DNA of 64,000 bases from Bdellovibrionaceae bacterium UBA6502 (lineage in GTDB: Bacteria; Bdellovibrionota; Bdellovibrionia; Bdellovibrionales; UBA840): NCBI GenBank assembly GCA_002436415.1, contig DJMA01000046.1, positions 177 to 64,176 on the forward strand, given 5' to 3'. Of this stretch, positions 41,899 through 50,405 are shown one piece after another (the first letter of the stretch is position 1; each line of letters begins with the position of its first letter). The notes under the pieces are model-generated. The model made no database searches, had not been told where the DNA came from, and worked only from the letters and a program-made list of their open reading frames with translations. Position numbers and translations under genes: made by a program.

Positions 41899-42792
41899 CT
41901 ATTTTGCCTTATCGTTTTCGCTTGCAGCGGCTTCCGCTTCCGCTTTTGCAATTGCATTTTGCAAGCTATTAATCTTATCGGGTAAATTGACGTCAAACTT
42001 GTTACGAAGACTTCCATTTTTCAAACTTTTGTGAATTTTCTTGTAGGCCTGTAAAGCCTCTTTACGTTTTTCTGGAATTTCCTCTAAAACTTGAGCGTGA
42101 CGCAGTTGGTATTTAAAGTTTTTTGTATATTTACTGACTAGAAAACTAGATGCATTTAAAGCTTTCTTAAAATCTTTGGTTGCTCTAGCACTCTCCATCT
42201 CGACCACCCATAGAGATTCATCTTTTTGATCTTCATCCACAGCATTAAGGTAGTTTAACACTCGATCATAGTCTTGGTCTTTGAAGGACAAAACGGCTAA
42301 ATAAGCGGCCGCCTCAGACAAACTATTGTCTAGTTCAAAAGCACGAATGTAGGCTTGTCTTGCAATTCCTTCTTCTTGTTTTGCTTGAAGAATTTTTGCC
42401 TTTTGAAAATAGAAAATTCCAGCTTCTCCACTCATGGACAAAGCTTTTTCAATCATCCATTCTGCACGATCATAATGTTGAAGTTCATAGGCTTCCAGAG
42501 AGTAAAAATAAGCACCCCAAGGAGAAACCGGAAAATGCTCTAGCATTAATCCAGCGTTTTTTCGAACCTTAGCCCAATCTCCTTTTTTCACACAACTATT
42601 GGTAACGTCCACCCAATTCTTCCAGTCTTTCCCCTCTTTTGGAGTCTGACACTTTGTCCAACTAGAGACGTCTTTCTTAGCTATTGCTCGACTTCCCTTA
42701 GTGTATTTAACAGAATCGGGATTTGTTTTGGTTCCTGTACTCGCACAAGAAACCACAAAAATTAAGGATAACAAAAGGATAATGTTTTTCAT
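41899..42792 (-). CDS. TPR lipoprotein of the gliding-type cluster (GltE/AglT-like)
   Basis: A 297-residue lipoprotein. The signal peptide ends in the lipobox VVSC (MKNIILLLSLIFVVSC, Cys16) and is followed by a Thr/Pro/Lys linker. Residues about 60-270 form repeated TPR helices (GAYFYSLEAYELQHYDRAEWMIEKAL, AAYLAVLSFKDQDYDRVLNYL). The C-terminus is Ala/Glu-rich. It is like the TPR lipoprotein AglT (GltE) in type and place, but identity with that protein cannot be checked. It overlaps the 991-residue TPR gene by 4 bp. Confidence 0.8.
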   Translation of the reverse strand: MKNIILLLSLIFVVSCASTGTKTNPDSVKYTKGSRAIAKKDVSSWTKCQTPKEGKDWKNWVDVTNSCVKKGDWAKVRKNAGLMLEHFPVSPWGAYFYSLEAYELQHYDRAEWMIEKALSMSGEAGIFYFQKAKILQAKQEEGIARQAYIRAFELDNSLSEAAAYLAVLSFKDQDYDRVLNYLNAVDEDQKDESLWVVEMESARATKDFKKALNASSFLVSKYTKNFKYQLRHAQVLEEIPEKRKEALQAYKKIHKSLKNGSLRNKFDVNLPDKINSLQNAIAKAEAEAAASENDKAK

Positions 42793-45764
42793 GAACCTAC
42801 TCCGCTGACATCAGGAAGTTGAACTCCTGGCTCCTTCGCTTTAACTTCAAATACGACAGATGTTCTTAAGTTGATCTTATCTAGTAGTTTGGAAATCTTT
42901 AATAATTGGTCGTTACCAAGTTTTAACTGTTGTGCCGCTTCTTTTGCCTGTAACAAAGTATCTACCTGTCGATCCTGCATCGGAATGGCTAAATTTTCCA
43001 TCTCTTGGTAGAATGCAGCAGCTTCAGCATCTGGAATGTCTTTTAGCTTCATTTCTTTCAGAGCTTTGGCATACAAGCCATACAATTCGGCCAACTCAAT
43101 AAAAGCTTCTACTACAAGCTCTGGGTTTTTATAGCGACTTACACTTTGAAAGGCTTTCTGGGCTTTTTCTAGCTTTTCTGTCTTCAATGCAATTACCAAA
43201 GCCACACGATCAGCACGAGCATTCATACTTTGACTAACAAATTCTCTTTTTAAAATTTGCGCCTGAATCATTCGAGCCTGAGCACGATAAAAGCTTAGGT
43301 CACCTTTAATTTTTAGAATATCTCCAGCCATTTTAAAGGCCTTTGGGTATTCTTTGTTTGCGTAGACTTCTTTTAATTCTGCGATCTTATTTTTTATGTG
43401 ATAAGGCTGAATCTGCAAATTATCGATAAACTTAGCATAATATGCTTCTTGGCTTTTATCATTTTTAGCTTTGGACAATTCATATAACTTAGTGATAGCC
43501 CACTTTTGCGTCTCTTTATCTGGTGCTTTAAGAGCATCTTTTAAAAGCCTCTCAGCCTTTGTGAACTCTCTCTCTACCGTATAATAGTTGATCGCAAGCT
43601 TCTGCCAGTTTCCAGAGTCTTTTTTATCTTTCTCAATAAGTTCTTCAGCCGCCGTTGCTGCCATCATAAGATTTGTAAGGTACTCATAATTTTGCGTCGC
43701 AATCTTCAAAGCGTCTGTGGCTAGTTTTGATTTTTTGTAATCCTTCGAAAAGGCCATGGCAAGATTCGCGGTCTTTGCATTTTTATCCGATTTTTTATAA
43801 ATTTGAATGGCATTCCAACGAGCTTTCTCAGCCAAGCCAGAGGATTTATTCTCTTTTGCAAATTTAATAAACTGATCGGCCCTAGCAAGTTCAGAGCCCT
43901 CTACTTTCATGGTATCGATGCTAGAGAAATAACTCTCTTGGTACAATTTTGTTAAAGTTAGCTTTCTCTTTTTAGACTTTTCTCTTTTTGCCAATTTCTG
44001 AGAATAGTCTTTAATTTTCACATAATCTTTCTTCTTCGATAGAATGTCTAAATACAAGTCCTGAGCTTTAATACCTTGAGGTTTGTTTTTATACTTTTCC
44101 CCCAAATCCACTAGCAAAGGCGCTGCTTCATCGTATCTACCATTATCATAGATAATAAAGGCACGTTTAAACTCAATGTCTTCTCTATATTTTCCCTTAG
44201 GGTTCTTATCTAGATAAAGCGTAGCTAGCACTACGTAGCGCTCTTCATCTTGCTTCTGCCATTTATCACCAACTGCTTTCTGCAAAGAGAAGATCGCAGC
44301 GTATGAGGCATCATGAAGCATTGGTTGCTTACTAAGTTTTTGAGCAACAGAAAAATACTCATCACTCGCTTTGCGATACTTCTTCCTTTGAAAAAGAAGA
44401 TTTGCATATTCATAGTGAAGAAGATTTGCTTTGTCGCCTTGAATGGCAAAACTCAAATAGTTTCGGTATGCTCGTTCTGCTACATCTGCTAACATTGGAA
44501 CATGTTTGTTCTTAAGCCATAACTTATGCCATTTAGCACCGAAATTGGAGCTAAGTTTGGTCACGGCTGTCACACAGTTTTTTGTACTGTTGCCCTCTGA
44601 ACTACCCCAAGTTGAATCTTTTGAACAAAGCTTTGCGAAGTTCTCAAGTTCCAAGGCGGCTTGTGGACGATTTTTTTGTTGATCAAAACTTGTAACCATA
44701 CTGACGTAGGCTTTAGGCAATATATTATTTGTAGGAAGCTCGTCTACCAAGTCATAGAAAATGAGTCTTTCATTATCATATTTACCATGACGGTTATACA
44801 GTCGCATTAACTTTAAAATATAAAATCCAGCTTCTTCCTTACCCGCTTGACCAATAAAGTACTGTACTCCCACATTGGCTGGTTTAACATCAGAAAAGAA
44901 CAGAACCATATCGTTCAATGCCTCTTTTCGTAGGTCGAGTCGACTGTCTTCTTCAGACGCCAAAGTTTTAGAATAAGCGACTACCGCCTCAAGCTCTTTT
45001 AATCCTGTAGCTGCATCCTCTAAATTAAAGAAAGTCCATGCTAACTTATAGAGTCCGTAGGGATAGATTCTAGATTCCGGAAAGTCTTTAATGGCTTCAT
45101 ATTCCAACTTTGCTTGTTTGTATTTTTTCTCTTCAAATAACATTTCACCAATGGCCAGATGAGAATCTGCAACCAAAGGAGAATCTGGAAATACTTTAAT
45201 CAACTTATGATATAAAGCCCTGGCTTGGGCATTTTTATTTACTTGCTGTCTTGCGAAACCAGAGTTAAACAAAACCAAATCCATATCGCGAAAGTCTTTA
45301 AATCTTCTTTCAATTCGATCATAAATTGATATGGCTTCATAAATGCTTTTTTTAGCGCTTGCTTTTTTAACCTGACCTGGGGCTAAGCTAACCACAGTTT
45401 CAGACTTTCGATTCATCTCAAAAAATCGTGCCGCCTTAGCTCTTCTCATATGTAGCTCCGCTAAGCGAAACCAAAGACCGGCCTCCATCGGAGTATTTCT
45501 ATATTTACGCAACAGCTTCTGCATCTGCGCCATTGCTTTTTTTTCATTTTTCTCAATCAACAATTCAGCCTGAACAGATCGTAAATCATCTAATTTTTGA
45601 TTTTCACCCGTAACCTGAAGGTCTTTATAAAAATCTTCAGGATTCGGTGTTTCAAGGTTATCGGCGAATAAAGGTTGGCTAAGTACGAAAAGACTTAAAA
45701 CTGCAATCGCTTTTCGCCAAGGCAGTTTTGAGTTTGAAATTGAAGAGGCCAAATTTTGTTTCAC
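42789..45764 (-). CDS. giant periplasmic TPR protein of the gliding-type cluster
   Basis: A 991-residue exported protein. The signal segment (about 10-34, ALSLFVLSQPLFA-like) is followed by TPR arrays almost to the end, including FRLAELHMRRAKAARFF, ADSHLAIGEMLFEEKKYKQAKLEYEAI and ANLLFQRKKYRKASDEYFSVA. There are few cysteines and no catalytic motif. It is made next to the TolR-like genes, whose last base it shares (1-bp overlap). In Myxococcus, TPR proteins of this size (AgmK/GltI and relatives) act as periplasmic scaffolds of the gliding machine. That role is inferred. Confidence 0.8.
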   Translation of the reverse strand: MKQNLASSISNSKLPWRKAIAVLSLFVLSQPLFADNLETPNPEDFYKDLQVTGENQKLDDLRSVQAELLIEKNEKKAMAQMQKLLRKYRNTPMEAGLWFRLAELHMRRAKAARFFEMNRKSETVVSLAPGQVKKASAKKSIYEAISIYDRIERRFKDFRDMDLVLFNSGFARQQVNKNAQARALYHKLIKVFPDSPLVADSHLAIGEMLFEEKKYKQAKLEYEAIKDFPESRIYPYGLYKLAWTFFNLEDAATGLKELEAVVAYSKTLASEEDSRLDLRKEALNDMVLFFSDVKPANVGVQYFIGQAGKEEAGFYILKLMRLYNRHGKYDNERLIFYDLVDELPTNNILPKAYVSMVTSFDQQKNRPQAALELENFAKLCSKDSTWGSSEGNSTKNCVTAVTKLSSNFGAKWHKLWLKNKHVPMLADVAERAYRNYLSFAIQGDKANLLHYEYANLLFQRKKYRKASDEYFSVAQKLSKQPMLHDASYAAIFSLQKAVGDKWQKQDEERYVVLATLYLDKNPKGKYREDIEFKRAFIIYDNGRYDEAAPLLVDLGEKYKNKPQGIKAQDLYLDILSKKKDYVKIKDYSQKLAKREKSKKRKLTLTKLYQESYFSSIDTMKVEGSELARADQFIKFAKENKSSGLAEKARWNAIQIYKKSDKNAKTANLAMAFSKDYKKSKLATDALKIATQNYEYLTNLMMAATAAEELIEKDKKDSGNWQKLAINYYTVEREFTKAERLLKDALKAPDKETQKWAITKLYELSKAKNDKSQEAYYAKFIDNLQIQPYHIKNKIAELKEVYANKEYPKAFKMAGDILKIKGDLSFYRAQARMIQAQILKREFVSQSMNARADRVALVIALKTEKLEKAQKAFQSVSRYKNPELVVEAFIELAELYGLYAKALKEMKLKDIPDAEAAAFYQEMENLAIPMQDRQVDTLLQAKEAAQQLKLGNDQLLKISKLLDKINLRTSVVFEVKAKEPGVQLPDVSGVGS

Positions 45765-46270
45765 TATTCCATCCCCATTAATCCTAATTTAATATTGGCA
45801 TATCCAGCCAACATACTTGTGTACATCAGTTTTTTAAGGATTGAATAATCAAGGTTTTGATCCGCTTGAAGAATCATATCCCCTTTAAACTCATGAGTAA
45901 CGTTTGCAGAAGCAATGTCTCTAGACTTCTTAGCGTGCTTTTCTAATTCATCATACACTCGCTTTACAAACTTTTTATCTTTGGTATCCACATCTGTCTT
46001 AACAAACTTTCCTTCAACCAAATCCAATACTTTTTCATCATCTATATAAACTCCCTTTAAAGAAACATGCATTCGCAATGCCTCTTGGGGTTCGATAGAA
46101 GATTGAGACAAAGGAACGTGGATATTATCCACCGTTGCCATTTGCACACTACTTGTGGTGTAAGATTTTAAAAGGAAAACCAATAAAATCGTAAACATAT
46201 CCACCATCGCTGTTAGCTGCAATGTGTATTGTGCGTCTCTATTTCGCCATCTTCTGCCTTGGCGTACCAT
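45764..46270 (-). CDS. TolR/ExbD-like motor protein (second copy)
   Basis: A 168-residue biopolymer-transport ExbD/TolR-family protein. It has a short basic cytoplasmic N-terminus (RQGRRWRNRDAQYTLQLT), one membrane helix with the proton-carrying Asp (AMVDMFTILLVFLLKSY) and a periplasmic domain (about 55-168). With the TolQ-like protein it would form a proton-driven stator, as AglS does with AglR/AglQ. It follows the first TolR-like gene by 2 bp. Confidence 0.9.
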   Translation of the reverse strand: MVRQGRRWRNRDAQYTLQLTAMVDMFTILLVFLLKSYTTSSVQMATVDNIHVPLSQSSIEPQEALRMHVSLKGVYIDDEKVLDLVEGKFVKTDVDTKDKKFVKRVYDELEKHAKKSRDIASANVTHEFKGDMILQADQNLDYSILKKLMYTSMLAGYANIKLGLMGME

Positions 46271-46272
46271 AT

Positions 46273-46824
46273 TTAACTCCCTACCACATTTCCAAAAATC
46301 ACATCTGGAAACATTAGGTTTGTTTGTACTTTCTTATTCGTTTCCTTATCTAAAATAAATAGTGGGCGATCGTCCTTCGTCGCATATCGTGCCGTATCCA
46401 TTAAAGCTACGATGTCCCTATAGGAAACGCTTTCACTTGGTAAAACTTCAATTCTGAAAACATCAGGGTACTTTTCTTTTAAGCCGTGAAGCTCTTTATG
46501 AACAGAGTCCACATCAAAACTCCCTTCTTTCAAAGCCACATTAATGGTTTTTGTCTTTGAACCTTTTTGCTTAATCAAAAGACTGACGCCTTTCTTAATG
46601 TCTATTTTCATGTGAATATTTACTTCACGATCTTTCTTATCACGATCCTCTTGAATAGCCTTTGCTACCGGTTGGGGAACTTTCGTCTCCACAACTACCA
46701 GCCTAACAAAGGCAATGGAAAGCAATAGAAATGGAACCAAGGCTACCATCATATCTAGCATGGGTGCTAAATTTAAATCGTAGCTTGAATCTTCCACTCT
46801 TTGTCTAATCGTTCTTAAGCGCAT
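46273..46824 (-). CDS. TolR/ExbD-like motor protein (first copy)
   Basis: A 183-residue ExbD/TolR-family protein. The basic N-terminus (MRLRTIRQRVEDSSYDLNLAP) leads into the membrane helix with the conserved Asp (MLDMMVALVPFLLLSIAFV). The periplasmic domain has the family-like end VLPSESVSYRDIVALMDTAR. Two different TolR-like proteins with one TolQ-like protein match the AglRQS/AglXV-type motors of gliding bacteria. It is 19 bp after the TolQ-like gene. Confidence 0.9.
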   Translation of the reverse strand: MRLRTIRQRVEDSSYDLNLAPMLDMMVALVPFLLLSIAFVRLVVVETKVPQPVAKAIQEDRDKKDREVNIHMKIDIKKGVSLLIKQKGSKTKTINVALKEGSFDVDSVHKELHGLKEKYPDVFRIEVLPSESVSYRDIVALMDTARYATKDDRPLFILDKETNKKVQTNLMFPDVIFGNVVGS

Positions 46825-46843
46825 TGCTATTACCTCTATTTAA

Positions 46844-47566
46844 TTAAGATACTTTATGTTCTGGTGGAGTTGCTGCATTACTAGATTGAGGAGCGGCACT
46901 ACCATTAAAACTTGAATCATACATACCCGCAGATTCAAAACCTCTGTAGTTTCTAGCTGATAAAACATCCACGATCTTCGCTGAGTTCTCCATTAGGTCT
47001 TCCATGATTGCATTTTGCTTTGCATGTAAAAATGCATAAACAACCATGATTGGAATTGCTACTCCAAGACCAAATGCTGTTGTATTCATCGAAGTGGAAA
47101 TACCTTGTGCCAAAAGAGTTTGCTTTTGCGCTGGATCGGCAAAACTTACTGCTTCAAATGACATAATCAAACCTTGGATTGTACCTAAAAGACCAATCAA
47201 AGTGGCAACATTGGATACCATCGTCAGGTAACCCATTCTTTTTCCTACTTTAGGAATTGATTCACTCAAAGAGATATCTAATGCTTGTTGAATTGCATCG
47301 TCGTCTTTATCCGCTCTACTAAGAACTGACTTAGCAACGTGAGCAATCGGAGCTTGTTCGTGTGCCGCTGCATGAGCAATGGCTTCTTCAATATTGTCAG
47401 CCTTGATGTATCCAGTGATTTTCTGTAAAAAGGCTTGGCTATTTAGACTATAGGTAAAGAAGAAGGCTCTAAAGCGATCAACCACCACTAGGAATCCAAA
47501 AAAACCTAGACCTAAAATGGCAGAAATTGCACCGTACTCTGTAATGAACTTTGACATTGATTCCAT
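46844..47566 (-). CDS. TolQ/ExbB-like motor protein
   Basis: A 240-residue MotA/TolQ/ExbB-family protein. Three membrane helices are seen: ISAILGLGFFGFLVVV near the N-terminus, YLTMVSNVATLIGLLGTIQGLIMSF, and TTAFGLGVAIPIMVVYAFL, with the conserved Thr of GLLGT and the TAFGLGVAIP stretch that form the proton path. A long cytoplasmic loop lies between the first two helices. The C-terminal tail is Ser/Asn-rich. It is followed by two TolR-like genes. In Myxococcus the comparable proteins AglR/AglX power gliding. AAGGAGAATT precedes the start. Confidence 0.92.
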   Translation of the reverse strand: MESMSKFITEYGAISAILGLGFFGFLVVVDRFRAFFFTYSLNSQAFLQKITGYIKADNIEEAIAHAAAHEQAPIAHVAKSVLSRADKDDDAIQQALDISLSESIPKVGKRMGYLTMVSNVATLIGLLGTIQGLIMSFEAVSFADPAQKQTLLAQGISTSMNTTAFGLGVAIPIMVVYAFLHAKQNAIMEDLMENSAKIVDVLSARNYRGFESAGMYDSSFNGSAAPQSSNAATPPEHKVS

Positions 47567-47600
47567 ATTTTAATTCTCCTTAAATGAAATTCTTTTATTC

Positions 47601-48608
47601 CTATATTTTAGTTTCTAATTTTTTTTTACCAATTGATTCAGGTGTATAGTCTACGACCACTTTTGCATCTGATGCTGGTACCGCGTTACCATGAAAAGAA
47701 ATTAATTTTTTTTCTGCATTGTAAGTCCAGCCATTTTCTGGATCTTGAGATATATTAACTCCATTGATGCTTACACGAATTGTTTCAACAACAGCCGGTT
47801 CTTCAAGGTACCAATCCGTTACAATACTAATGATCGTTCTTTGGATATTTCCAACTGTGGCAGCTAGTTCGTCTTCGCAAATGCTGTTCACACTCCCCTG
47901 AGAAGCGTTTGAAACTTCCATAAAACGAACACCTATATCGGAAACTCCAACGATAGTTTCACATTTAACAGACTCTTCAATCACACCAATAAAATTGGCA
48001 ACCCAACCTTTATTTCCATTTTGTAGGTTCGGCTTTAAAGTATCGAGAAAACTAATTGTATCTTCGGGAGTAGCAGAACTCCAATCCCTACCGTCACTCA
48101 CAAAAATTACTGACAACAAAGAGTCATCACGGAAAAAACCTTGGTTCTCTTTACCAAGTCTTTCTGGACTTAAAGCTTTTTTCAAAGCATCTAATCCATC
48201 GGCATATTGATAGGAAGTTTCGTAGCCGTTTAACATGGAGTTAAAAGCATCTACTTTATTAGCGGTTGAATTAGAAATCACTTTCGTGCTTGATCCCACA
48301 AATCTACCACCACTATATTGATCGGCGGAACGGCTACCCATATCCATTGTTACTGCAGCCATACGGTAATCCAACTTCTTACCGTCCATTTGTTGAAACA
48401 TAAACTCGATTTCTTTCGATAGTTTTTTACGATCATCTGTCATAGATGGACTAGTGTCGATCACCCATAAAATATCTACTTTATTGTTGTAAGTTACGGC
48501 CTCGAAACTCTCATTGAAATCACTCAATCCAAAAATAGGACCATCTCCGCAAGCGGAAAGCGTTAGCAATGAAAATGTGAACAAGACTCCCATTAGTCTT
48601 CTTGTCAT
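47601..48608 (-). CDS. von Willebrand factor A-domain lipoprotein
   Basis: A 335-residue lipoprotein. The start at 48608 is chosen because a signal with lipobox LSAC follows (MTRRLMGVLFTFSLLTLSAC, Cys20) and TGAGGTT lies upstream; the longer frame adds a non-signal extension. The vWA domain (about 40-240) has the MIDAS motif DTSPSM with the fold partner strand (LLSVIFVSDGRDW). Metal-dependent adhesion is a usual role of such domains. The C-terminal domain (about 245-335) is beta-rich (IRVSINGVNISQD). It lies 34 bp before the TolQ-like gene of the gliding-type cluster, so it may act at the cell surface in that system. Confidence 0.83.
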   Translation of the reverse strand: MTRRLMGVLFTFSLLTLSACGDGPIFGLSDFNESFEAVTYNNKVDILWVIDTSPSMTDDRKKLSKEIEFMFQQMDGKKLDYRMAAVTMDMGSRSADQYSGGRFVGSSTKVISNSTANKVDAFNSMLNGYETSYQYADGLDALKKALSPERLGKENQGFFRDDSLLSVIFVSDGRDWSSATPEDTISFLDTLKPNLQNGNKGWVANFIGVIEESVKCETIVGVSDIGVRFMEVSNASQGSVNSICEDELAATVGNIQRTIISIVTDWYLEEPAVVETIRVSINGVNISQDPENGWTYNAEKKLISFHGNAVPASDAKVVVDYTPESIGKKKLETKI

Positions 48609-48696
48609 AGAAAACCTCAGTTTCTTTACTGTGTTTAATTGGCCGAAGAACTTACATGGGAGAAAGGCCGAAAGAACTAAAATCGAATGAATAAAT

Positions 48697-49548
48697 TTAG
48701 GCAGGAATATTTGTAGCCATACCACGGATATTTTCTTTCATATCCCCGTTAATAGCTAAAAACTTCACACCATATGTCACTGGAGTTGAACTAGATCGAA
48801 CTCCCGTAACAAACTTTTTATTAACAATTTCACACATCACATTAAATGAAGGCAATCCGTCACTCGGTTTAAAGTGAACAAAAACTTTTTGCCCTGGTAA
48901 AAGCATCGAATTACTCATTTGGATTCCTGCTCCACCTTCAGAAATTTCTAAGGACTCACCTTTCCAAACTTTATGATTATCATGTACGATTAAACTCGCA
49001 CCATGTTGTGCTCTCGCGTGACGTCTTCTAAAAAACAATTGCTGTACACCTGGGTCATCACTACCAGCCATTTTTTCAATTTCTTCCGCAGCAAAAACTT
49101 CAAGTTCAGCAACCCTTGACCAAGTCTTCATTGGTGCTTTCCAAACATAATCAAACTCAAACACCTGCTTCTCTTGGAGCATTCTAATGATTTCACGATA
49201 AGAAAATGGACCAAAGCGATCTTTACCCTTCAGCACAAACCACTCTTCTTTCTTTTCCGTTAAACTTGGAGATGAAGCTTCGCTAGCAGCTGCCGAAGCA
49301 GTTTCCGCCACAGGAGCTTCACTCACTTCCTCAACATTTACTTTTGGTACAGGCTTTTTCGGTTTAGCCGGCTTCATATCATGGGCTAACTCCTGATACT
49401 CCATTAAAAGAACCCAATCATCTACAGATTCTAAATAGATATAATCCGTCGGTGATAGCTCTCCTGCACTAAGTTTTTCTTTTACATCTTGAATCGTAAA
49501 AGGACCTAATTGTTGTTCTTTTGAGGACACATAAAAAAGCGTCTGCAT
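48697..49548 (-). CDS. GYF-GYF-PilZ domain protein
   Basis: A 283-residue cytoplasmic protein. Two GYF_2-type domains are seen: about 4-55 (FYVSSKEQQLGPFTIQDVKEKL) and about 100-152 (WFVLKGKDRFGPFSYREIIRML). They are separated by an Ala/Pro/Glu linker. The C-terminal part (about 170-283) is a PilZ domain with RRRHAR and LEISEGGAG, the RxxxR and (D/N)xSxxG c-di-GMP sites, the second with Glu in place of Asp/Asn. Such a protein could bind c-di-GMP and a proline-rich partner. It is the first gene of the gliding-type cluster, 88 bp from the next. GYF domains also occur in Myxococcus GltJ, where they bind regulators. Confidence 0.85.
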   Translation of the reverse strand: MQTLFYVSSKEQQLGPFTIQDVKEKLSAGELSPTDYIYLESVDDWVLLMEYQELAHDMKPAKPKKPVPKVNVEEVSEAPVAETASAAASEASSPSLTEKKEEWFVLKGKDRFGPFSYREIIRMLQEKQVFEFDYVWKAPMKTWSRVAELEVFAAEEIEKMAGSDDPGVQQLFFRRRHARAQHGASLIVHDNHKVWKGESLEISEGGAGIQMSNSMLLPGQKVFVHFKPSDGLPSFNVMCEIVNKKFVTGVRSSSTPVTYGVKFLAINGDMKENIRGMATNIPA

Positions 49549-49898
49549 AATAAACCCCTGCTAAATTGATATTTTTAATTTTTTGCTGAGGACTATTCAT
49601 AGAAATTACAGACAGCGAGTGAATAGACTCTGTTATATTTTATACAGTCATTTTATCGGCCTAAGGTACCGGGACTTAAGGGCTATTTTACGTTCCCTTC
49701 AAGCTATCGTAAAGTCCTGTATAAATCTTGCGCGTTTTTGAGAAGATATTGTTTCAATAAGAGAGAATCCAACCAATCTAATAGACAAATTCATTCTCAA
49801 TATTTAGCAAAGCTTAATTCGCAGAAAACTGTCTATTTTCTGACTTTCCTATTTTTTGTATAATTTCTTTCCAAACCAATCACCAAAAGCAAGCGCAA
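49549..49898. other. intergenic region, no gene seen
   Basis: About 350 bp upstream of the gliding-type cluster. It should carry the cluster promoter, which reads to the left; no confident -35/-10 pair is visible. A few short inverted words occur around 49670-49720 (GGGACTTAAGGG and nearby CCCTTCAAG), without a T-run. Confidence 0.45.
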
Positions 49899-49924
49899 CA
49901 AAAAACAAAAAAAATATAAACCCA

Positions 49925-50326
49925 CATACAAGAAAAGAAAGAACCAAAGATTGGTGAAAGAACATTGTCCACGCGAGTTCCGCACGAAGCCGAAGGCGTA
50001 GGAGGACTGTCTGAGGCCTGGACAATGTTATTTTGCCAAGCTTTGGTGGATCATTTACCAGAAGAACTAAATAGTCAAATTAGACGAAAAACAACCCCCA
50101 CAAAAAACAAAAAAACAGAAACCCTCATACAAGAAAAGATAGAACCAAAGATTGGTGAAAGAACATTGTCCACGCGAGTTCCGCACGAAGCCGAAGGCGC
50201 AGGAGGACTGTCTGAAGCCTGGACAATGTTATTTTGCCAAGCTTTGGTGGATCATTTACCAGAAGAACTAAATAATCAAATTAGACAAAAACAAAACCCA
50301 CAAAAAGCAAAGATTGGTGGATCATG
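49925..50326. repeat. tandem 201-bp duplication carrying a palindromic element
   Basis: Two direct copies (49925-50125 and 50126-50326) with a period of 201 bp; about 165 bp per copy are nearly identical (single changes such as GTA/GCA, GAGGCC/GAAGCC, AGT/AAT). Each copy holds an 11-bp perfect inverted repeat, AACATTGTCCA and TGGACAATGTT (49961-49971 with 50019-50029; 50162-50172 with 50220-50230), around a 47-bp GC-richer core. A remnant of a third copy follows at about 50305-50325, where AAAGATTGGTG runs straight into GATCAT, as if two TTGGTG words had recombined. Confidence 0.85.
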
Positions 50327-50405
50327 TCTAGCACTATCCTCGCCTAATAAAGTAAAAAGAAAAAGCCATACGGCGCCTGAGCAAGCCAAGCCCCCAATAA
50401 ACTAA
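49965..50405 (+). CDS. doubtful reading frame across the 201-bp repeat
   Basis: A 146-codon frame with a TTG start and no ribosome-binding site runs through both repeat copies. Because the period (201 bp) is a multiple of three, the frame stays open and the product repeats (STRVPHEAEG...LSEAWTMLFCQALVDHLPEELN). The copies differ by as many amino-acid changes as silent changes, which does not suggest selection on a protein. It is more likely a by-product of the repeat, or a decayed gene, than a working gene. Confidence 0.2.
   Translation: MSTRVPHEAEGVGGLSEAWTMLFCQALVDHLPEELNSQIRRKTTPTKNKKTETLIQEKIEPKIGERTLSTRVPHEAEGAGGLSEAWTMLFCQALVDHLPEELNNQIRQKQNPQKAKIGGSCLALSSPNKVKRKSHTAPEQAKPPIN

Noticed and set aside
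49961..50230. Palindromic units considered as integron attC sites
   Set aside because: No integrase gene or cassette reading frames are nearby and the expected core-site sequences are not evident; the unit is better described as a tandem duplication with a palindrome.
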